From positions 3,279,335 to 3,343,334 of the forward strand of contig CM022670.1 of assembly GCA_012295275.1 (NCBI GenBank): 64,000 nucleotides of DNA, in the 5' to 3' direction. Made by a program: the position numbers and the translations under genes. Below, piece after piece: positions 57,028 through 64,000 of the stretch (its first letter is position 1; every line of letters starts with the position of its first letter). The notes below the pieces were generated by a model. The model was not told the DNA's origin, searched no databases, and saw only the letters and a program-made list of their open reading frames with translations. Source of the stretch: Chrysomallon squamiferum (lineage: Eukaryota > Mollusca > Gastropoda > Neomphalida > Peltospiridae).

Positions 57028-58011
57028 GTTCTGTTTCACATTCAGCCATTAAATAGTCTCGATAATATCTCTTTGTCAGATATCAAATAATTTTAGAATA
57101 GCATAGCCTCGATGATCATGATATAATTTCACTTTTGGCAATTATGCAACTTGATGAAAACATTTTAAAATATTAATTACTTTGCAGTTAATTTGAACTT
57201 TTTGTATTCTATCGAACACATTTGTTTGGTATATTAAAAACATTCTTCAGTGTATTAATTGTTTACGATGTAAATAATATTTATGTTACGACTTAATAAT
57301 TCACTTTACGATTCCGCATGGTTGCTATTTCGAAGTTATCTATTATTTTTTCATCATAATTATTGCTTTGCTATGTTCTAAACATAATTTGCAGAATTCA
57401 TGACACGGTGATTGCTTGCAGACGGAAGACTTTTTATACCCTATTTTTAGCTGGTAAAACAAATATTTCAGATAAAAATTTTACATTCTTAAATATTAAG
57501 ATAAAGGTTTTGTCAAGTTTTGAACAGATGTTTTTGTCCAGCTTTTTTTTTCTTCTTTAAAATGTTTATATATATATATATAAAACAACTAGACACTTCG
57601 AATTATAACTGGTCAAATTTAATAAACACAACGTGAAAGGCCAATTGCGAATTAGTCTTGGTTGCACAACTATAACATGAAAGATCAGTCTGAGTAGACT
57701 AGATTGCACAACTTGAAATTAAAGGCCAGCTCAGCAGCTGCTTGTTAGTGAAAATGAGACACAATAACTTGACACTAAGGTGGAACACATACAAACCTAG
57801 AACTTAAATTATTGTTGGATAATTTCATTGTCTAAGCTTGGTTATAGTAACTTATACACAGCCCTACAAATTGTGTCTGGTTCCTTACTACGTCTAGGCG
57901 ACAGAATTGTGGTAATGACCTTTAACACATTCGTAAGTTAAAACATAAATTACTACACTGGAAAATCTTGTAGCTTACCCATTTTGACATTTTTAAATAT
58001 TTATTTTTCAG
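57028..58011. promoter_or_regulatory. Putative bidirectional promoter of NUDCD2 and LARS1
   Basis: The two start codons point away from each other with 1.0 kb between them. An ETS-like CGGAAG (57423-57428) lies mid-way, a motif common in housekeeping bidirectional promoters. The LARS1 ATG exon begins at a splice acceptor (57992-58011 region), so a non-coding LARS1 first exon must lie upstream, possibly ending at the GTAAAA near 57453. Start sites are not visible. Confidence 0.45.
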
Positions 58012-58024
58012 AAAAGAAGTTAAC

Positions 58025-58149
58025 ATGGAGAGAAAAGGTACAGCAAAGTTGTCTGAATTGTTGGAAATAGAAAGACAAGTGCAAGAGAGCTGGGATAAAC
58101 AAAGAATTTTTCAAGAAGATGCTCCACCAAAAGGTTCAAAATCAGCAGA
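58025..58149 (+). CDS. LARS1: LARS1 first coding exon
   Basis: The exon itself opens at 58012 after TTTTTCAG. ATG at 58025 has A at -3 and G at +4. Encodes the N-terminal appended helix; donor GCAGA|GTGAGT, phase 2. Confidence 0.92.
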
Positions 58150-61100
58150 GTGAGTATAAAATTTATATAGTAAATTAATAATTAAAAACTTATCTCTAGA
58201 ATGTGTGGTAGGGAATATGACATCTGTCTGTTATTCTTCTTCATGTTGTATTTGGCCATTGTGATCTTTTTCACAGACTGTTAATATTATAAAAATTATT
58301 TAGATTGATACTTCTAAAAATTATAAAGAAATTTAAAACATCAGTGATAAGGGTCATTCCGTGTCAAATCACCCAAAAAAAAAAGAAATTTAAACCCGAC
58401 CGTCTCAGATTTTTATGAAACTTGGTATACTTGTTGACTGGGATCCCACAGCACCAAATCTGAAATGTTAGCTCAATCAGACCAGTGGTGTGGGAGATAC
58501 GGCCCACCGAATTTTGAGATTTTTGCCCAAAATGGGTGTGACCACCAACCTTAGAACCCTCATATCTCAGGAACTACTGGGCCAATCTTCATAAAATTGG
58601 TATTGTTAGAAAGGCAAAATGACAAGGATACCAAATCTGCCATTTTTGTTTAGTTTGGAAAATATTGGAGTACCTTGACCTTTTGACCTTTGCTATGACC
58701 TTGAAATTGACCGTGTGGATCACGTGATCTTGAGATGACCTTTATTGAAATTTAATCTCCCACATGTTAACTAAAACATATAAAAGTTTCCTGGGTGTAA
58801 TATTTTTTGTTTAGCCACAATATAGATTTAAAAAATGCACATACATGAAAATAACACCTTTTCAGCCATTAACATCTGATTAACTAAAACCTGAATGATC
58901 AGTTCTGGATGCTAGGGATCACCTTCTTTCTTGATCATCGAGTAAGACATTGTAGGCCTACATGTATGCATAAAGTTCACATATAAAAGTTTCCTGGGTA
59001 TAATATTTTTTGTTTAGCCATAATAGAGATTTAAATAAATGCATACCTGCATGGATGATTGATACAATGCATTACAATGTACATTTTCTCTGAGACTAAA
59101 AACTCATCTTTGGAGTTAAAACCCACCTGACATGTCTGAAGGAATGCCTGAAGGATATGAAAAGATGCCAAATGGCATGACATGTTCTACACAATCAGGC
59201 TGAAAGGGTTAACAGGAAGTGATGCTTCAGGCAGGTCAGGAACTCCTTTAGATCCCCTGGTGCAATCCCCATTGAGCACATGGCAATTAGAAGTTTAAGA
59301 CAAAGAAGTTTCTTCATCTGCATTTCTTTGACAATCTGAAGCTTTTTAAGTTGGACACAGTGTCAGATGTTGATATATAAACAATATTTTTATTTCATAA
59401 AACCTATTAAGTAATTTTATCATGTCATGTGGGCCTTGCCATTGGTTTTGAACAAGGTTTCAGTCAACAACATTACAACCCAGTCTGAAATCAGACGTCA
59501 TCAAGTGATGTACATAATGTATTTGTACACCCAGTCTTCGGCACAGAGTATGAACAAGGTCTACTTCACCTTAATAAACTGTGATTTATACTTGAGAAGA
59601 TTGACATAAATGCCCAAGACTTGTGGGCCTTTGGCAATAACACATGTACTCTGCTGCCATTTTATGACCTGCTTAACTTTACTGAAAGGGTTTCAGGATT
59701 TGATTTAATATTTAGGAAAGCACTGACTTTGTTCTATTGAATTGAAGGTGCAGGCCAATACTGAAAATCCTTATTTCTTCCAGGGCTAACTGCAGCTTTA
59801 ACTCTCCTGAAAATGTGTGTTATCAACACCATCATATCAAAAAGGAGTTGTTGTGAAGTGTATGGAAAACTGAGGAAGTCGAACTCCTCACTCTTTGAAG
59901 TGGGATCAAAACACAGGACATCAAGAGTATCATGAACAAGAACTTTTCATCAAATTTTCAACATTGCAGAAAAACTGTTGTGATCCCCTTAATCGCCACC
60001 CTGAGCAAGCACGCACTAGATCTTTAAGAATTGTTAGCATGGGCACTTACAAATGCTTAGTATCCTCCAAAGACACTAGTGCCAGGAGACAAGTTGTGAT
60101 GTGACTGTCTGATTACCCTTCAGAAATCAAAGGTCCTGCAGAAGATGGCTTTAGTATGGGTGGTATTACAATGGGAGAATTTGGTGATAACTTGCCAGAC
60201 AAACCGCTGGTTGTTGTTTCCCCAGAAAAGGAGTTTGATTTGAATTCTATTCTGTCGTGTTTAGGTGAAACTCCTGTCAAACTTCATTCTCTAGCACATT
60301 CCAGTAAATGAATGAAAGGACAGAAAAAAACTAGCATCAGCTACAGTAACATTAAAATGACATCTTAATGTCTGAATCCTACCCAGAGCGTGTGCAAATC
60401 TTGATTTTGTCACCCTTTAACCATTGAAAGGACAATGAATTGAAGGAGGAAATAATCCAAGTTTATGAAAGTGATGAGAACAGTAGAATGTGTCTGGGAA
60501 TGAAGGATACAGTGAGCATTTGAAACAAACATAGTGAGAAGGTTAAGCATCAGAAACACCTAGTTCTCTCAAATTTATGTGAACTTTATGCATACATGTA
60601 GGCCTACAATGTCTTACTTGATGATCAAGAAAGAAGGTGATCCCTAGCATCCAGAACTGATCATTCAGGTTTTAGTTAATCAGATGTTAATGGCTGAAAA
60701 GGTGTTATTTTCATGTATGTGCATTTTTTAAATCTATATTGTGGCTAAACAAAAAATATTACACCCAGGAAACTTTTATATGTTTTAGTTAACATGTGGG
60801 AGATTAAATTTCAATAAAGGTCATCTCAAGATCACGTGATCCACACGGTCAATTTCAAGGTCATAGCAAAGGTCAAAAGGTCAAGGTACTCCAATATTTT
60901 CCAAACTAAACAAAAATGGCAGATTTGGTATCCTTGTCATTTTGCCTTTCTAACAATACCAATTTTATGAAGATTGGCCCAGTAGTTCCTGAGATATGAG
61001 GGTTCTAAGGTTGGTGGTCACACCCATTTTGGGCAAAAATCTCAAAATTCGGTGGGCCGTATCTCCCACACCACTGGTCTGATTGAGCTAAAATTTCAGA

Positions 61101-63695
61101 TTTGGTGCTGTGGGATCCCAGTCAACAAGTATGTATACCAAGTTTCACAAAAATCTGAGACGGTCGGGTTTAAACCATTGGGTGATTTGACACGGAATGA
61201 CCCATAACATTATTGTGTGAGGTTTGATAAGCTAATGGATTAAAGTTTTCAAATTGCAGTTTATTTTCAGTATATAAAATTTTTATACTCCTTTTTAAAA
61301 ATGTAAAATAAGGAATTCTAATTACTGTGGAAAAAGTACTGAAATATTACATCTGTTTTTATCTATTCAGTAGTCCTTTTATTTTTATTAACTTGGTCAG
61401 ACTATGAACTTTAAATATAATGATGTATTCAGATTACTGTTTACATATTTTCTGGGTTGAAGTTTGAAGCTGAAATAAGGCTGTATACAACAGTTGTTTA
61501 ATATAATAATATAATAACAGATAAACTCTATTAGTTTACTAGGTCTTTGTTTATCTGGTTGACAGACATTGGATTTATCATTACCTAACTGGTGGTTGCA
61601 TTATCATGATAATCTGATGGCTGGAAATGTAAATGTGCTTCTATTTTAAAAGAGCTTGTTTTTTTTGTTAGCCAATTTTATTTCATCAATAACAAGTTAA
61701 TACTCGATTCATTAATAATAATTATATTAGCAGTATTAGTAGTAATAATAGTAATAGGAACTGTAATAATAAAAGGTGGTATCTGATTTGTGATAATAAA
61801 ATAATAATTATTATTATCTAGGACATTTTGATATATACTACTACAATGTGTATATATTTTATTGTTTATGATGTATATTTAATTTTATGTGTTTTTCTGT
61901 TTCAGGAGACAAAAGTTCTTGGTAACATTTCCATACCCGTACATGAATGGCAGACTGCATCTTGGTCACACTTTCTCTCTCTCGAAATGTGAAGTGAGTT
62001 TTAAGTCCTGTAACAAATAAGAAAATCAAAACACCAAGGAAAATCATAACTTACACAAATTTATTGTTAATAAGTTTCCTGTACAGTGTACTGAATTGTT
62101 TAAAAAATAATAATAATAATAATAATAATAAAATAAAATTTGACTTTAGTTTGTGACCAAAATAACATTTGTTCCTGACAAACCATTTAAATTGTTTATT
62201 ACTATTTTTTTTTTTTTTTTTTTTTACTTTTAAAAAAAAAAATATATTTTGGTTTTACAGAAACTGTGAAATTATTTTCATTCTTGCTTTTATATTAATA
62301 TTTTTATTCTTAATTGATTATTATTTTGTATTATTATTATTATTACTTTATTTTTATATTTTTTCTAGTTTGCAGTTGGTTATCATCGTATGCAAGGAAA
62401 AAGATGCTTGTTTCCCTTTGGTCTGCACTGCACTGGTATGCCTATCAAGGTAAAAATAACTTGAAATTAATTACTCTTTTATTTTTTATCATTTAAATTT
62501 TCTTTCTATTTTTCTATGATCCCTACTTTTCTAATAATTGTAATATTTAATTTTCTGCCAGTTTTATGTTCATCAAGCTTGGAAAATAAAATACAGAGTT
62601 TTGAATTTTTTTCACTCAATAAATTTAAATTTTCTTTCATTAAATTACCTTCACAAATTGCCATTTCTCCTTAAAAATATGTGCATTATTTAAGCATTTT
62701 ATTAATTTAAACAACAAAAAATTAAAAATTTAATTTCCTCTCTCTCTTCTGTGTGTATGTACATGCATATGTTTGTGTTTTCAGGCCTGTTCAGACAAGC
62801 TGCAGTTAGAAATGCAAGATTTTGGTTACCCTCCAAATTTCCCACCAGAAGAAGAAGAAATTGTTATAAAAACTGAGAATTTTGAACCAAAGGATAAATC
62901 GAAAGGGAAAAAGGTATTAGGGCCATTAATTAGGGATTTAGAATTAATATTTTGATCCCCTAAGAGGGTATGATTATCTAACAACAAAACCTGATACATA
63001 ACAAAATATAATGATACAGGCCTGTTGAAAGCATAGGATTCTGTTATATCCGAGTTTGTTGTATTAGTTAAAGTAGTTACTACAGGCAAAAATATCAGGA
63101 AATTAAATTGTATGTTTCTGATTTATTTGACCACTTTTACTATTCAGGGCAAACTTCTCGCAAAAACAGGAGGACTGAAATACCAGTGGCAGATCATGTC
63201 TTCTCTAGGTTTGTCAGACAGTGAAATCAAGAAGTTTGCTGATCCTGCTCACTGGCTGAAATACTTCCCACCACACGCCATCAGTGACCTGAAAAAGATG
63301 GGCGTAAAGGTATTTTATTTGTCAAATAAATCTTAAAGAATGAAGTTATACTGGTTATACTACTTTCGAAGACATAGATATATGATGTTAAATATGTATT
63401 GAAAAAAACAAAATTACAATTATTGATAAAGGATCAGTTTTCTGAAACATTGTTCTAAATATGACTTTTTAAAATGTTGTTTATTTTTTATTTTTTATTT
63501 TTTTTCCTTTTCTTTTTCTCCTGTTTGTAAATATTTGTAATTAATTATGTTGTTAATGTCAATGGACTTGTTTATTTTCCAGGTGGACTGGAGACGAAGT
63601 TTCATTACTACTGATGTAAATCCATATTACGATTCTTTTGTTCGATGGTCATTTTTACGACTGAAAGAAAGAGAGAAAATTAAATATGGAAAAAG
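58025..63695 (+). CDS. LARS1: Cytosolic leucyl-tRNA synthetase, 5' part (six coding exons, runs off the window)
   Basis: Coding exons 58025-58149, 61906-61993, 62369-62449, 62785-62913, 63148-63309, 63583-63695, all in phase: 232 codons plus two bases of a protein that is about 1,180 residues in animals. Class I aminoacyl-tRNA synthetase charging tRNA-Leu with leucine in the cytosol; in animals it also serves as a leucine sensor for mTORC1. The N-terminus M-E-R-K-G-T-A-K matches vertebrate LARS1. [14 protein letters not shown] at residues 50-63 carries the class I HIGH signature (H-L-G-H, 60-63). Then come [11 protein letters not shown], the acidic/lysine linker E-E-E-E...K-G-K-K, K-Y-Q-W, S-L-G-L-S-D, and [11 protein letters not shown]. 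The CP1 editing domain and KMSKS lie beyond the right edge. Confidence 0.96.
58351..61203. mobile_element. 2.85-kb foldback DNA transposon in LARS1 intron 1
   Basis: Begins GGGTCATTCCGTGTCAAATC and ends with its reverse complement. The two arms (about 58351-58982 and 60572-61203) are near-identical inverted copies of roughly 630 bp. ATAA flanks both sides (58347-58350 and 61204-61207), a 4-bp target duplication. The middle 1.6 kb holds a broken reading frame. Four-base duplications occur in several superfamilies, so I leave the superfamily open. Its presence in an intron on both arms predicts a stable hairpin in LARS1 pre-mRNA. Confidence 0.9.
59895..60311 (+). pseudogene. Remnant transposon protein inside the foldback element, one in-frame stop
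   Basis: A single reading frame of about 139 codons is interrupted only by TGA at 60102-60104 and ends at TGA 60309-60311. The left half contains [10 protein letters not shown] followed by S-L-R-I-V; the right half contains [10 protein letters not shown] and a hydrophobic [11 protein letters not shown] do not recognise a catalytic motif, so the domain and superfamily are unknown. Its position between the two arms suggests a decayed element-encoded protein. Confidence 0.5.
61906..61993 (+). CDS. LARS1: LARS1 second coding exon (HIGH signature)
   Basis: Acceptor CTGTTTCAG; donor TGTGAA|GTGAGT. Carries [21 protein letters not shown]. Confidence 0.97.
62369..62449 (+). CDS. LARS1: LARS1 third coding exon
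   Basis: 81 bp, phase 0 at both ends. Encodes [11 protein letters not shown] and [11 protein letters not shown] of the Rossmann catalytic core. Confidence 0.97.
62785..62913 (+). CDS. LARS1: LARS1 fourth coding exon
   Basis: Acceptor GTTTTCAG; donor AAAAAG|GTATTA. Encodes A-C-S-D-K-L then the acidic E-E-E-E and basic K-G-K-K linker typical of animal LARS1. Confidence 0.95.
63148..63309 (+). CDS. LARS1: LARS1 fifth coding exon
   Basis: Acceptor TATTCAG; donor GTAAAG|GTATTT. Encodes [14 protein letters not shown] and W-L-x-Y-F-P-P. Confidence 0.97.
63583..63695 (+). CDS. LARS1: LARS1 sixth coding exon
   Basis: Acceptor TTTTCCAG; donor AAAAG|GTAACA, phase 2. Encodes [22 protein letters not shown]. 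The following intron (63696-64000) contains only T-rich and (ATT)n sequence. Confidence 0.97.
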
Positions 63696-64000
63696 GTAAC
63701 ATTTTTAATTTATTTTTGTTTATTTTTATTTTATTTTATTTTATTATGATTATTATTATTATTATTATTATTATTATGTTTTTCTTTTTTTTCTTTTTTT
63801 CAGTTTATTTTAATATTTTTAATGACAAATTTTATAGATATTCTTTCATTATTTTTATTTGTTTATTTAAAAAAAAGTGTTTATTTTATTAATGCATAAT
63901 TTATTTATTTATTTTATAAAAAAATTTTTTTAACTTTATTAAAACACCGATATTAAATTTCAAGAAAGATGCACTTCTGAAATGATCAATCCATGTTGTC

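Noticed and set aside
57027-57039. A longer NUDCD2 N-terminus starting at 57039
   Set aside because: The codon there is GTG; the first in-frame ATG is at 57027 and has a good context.

Overview
This is animal nuclear DNA. It shows intron-rich protein-coding genes with GT-AG splice sites, introns up to about 33 kb, very AT-rich non-coding sequence and an exceptional load of microsatellites ((CT)n, (GA)n, (ATT)n, (AGT)n, (ATCT)n, (ATGT)n). The protein families and the microsatellite-packed long introns fit a lophotrochozoan, most likely a mollusc and plausibly a cephalopod. That assignment is inference.

Four genes can be supported by spliced reading frames. (1) A cholecystokinin/sulfakinin-type neuropeptide GPCR lies on the minus strand. 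Exon 1 (35853-36141, TM1 to the start of TM3) and exon 2 (2632-3006, TM3 to TM5) join in phase across a 32.8-kb intron. The exon(s) for TM6-TM7 lie beyond base 1. (2) OCIAD1 (OCIA-domain protein) lies on the plus strand, complete in eight coding exons, 44786-51283, 254 codons. (3) NUDCD2 (NudC/CS-domain co-chaperone) lies on the minus strand, complete in four coding exons, 57027-53713, 153 codons. (4) Cytosolic leucyl-tRNA synthetase (LARS1) lies on the plus strand from 58025. Six coding exons (about 232 residues including the class I HIGH-type signature) are present and the gene runs off the right edge.

Layout: 1-2631 is receptor intron; 3007-35852 is the giant receptor intron, filled with microsatellites, diverged minisatellites, a pogo/Tigger-like MITE, tRNA-like SINE heads and a tandem duplication; 36243-44785 is intergenic and repeat-rich; 44.8-64 kb is a compact housekeeping cluster with few microsatellites. 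OCIAD1 and NUDCD2 converge on a 2.4-kb spacer. NUDCD2 and LARS1 are head-to-head across about 1 kb, so they probably share a bidirectional promoter.

The most notable non-genic items are: a foldback DNA transposon in LARS1 intron 1 (58351-61203, roughly 630-bp inverted arms, ATAA target duplication, broken internal ORF); a short relative in OCIAD1 intron 3 (47291-47766, TGAT duplication); a ten-copy minisatellite carrying a TGACGTAA bZIP site in every unit but one; and an apparent one-base frame break in the receptor's glycosylated N-terminus.

I saw no bacterial-type genes, rRNA genes, intact tRNA genes or CRISPR arrays. All exon coordinates are splice predictions by eye; no transcript evidence was available.
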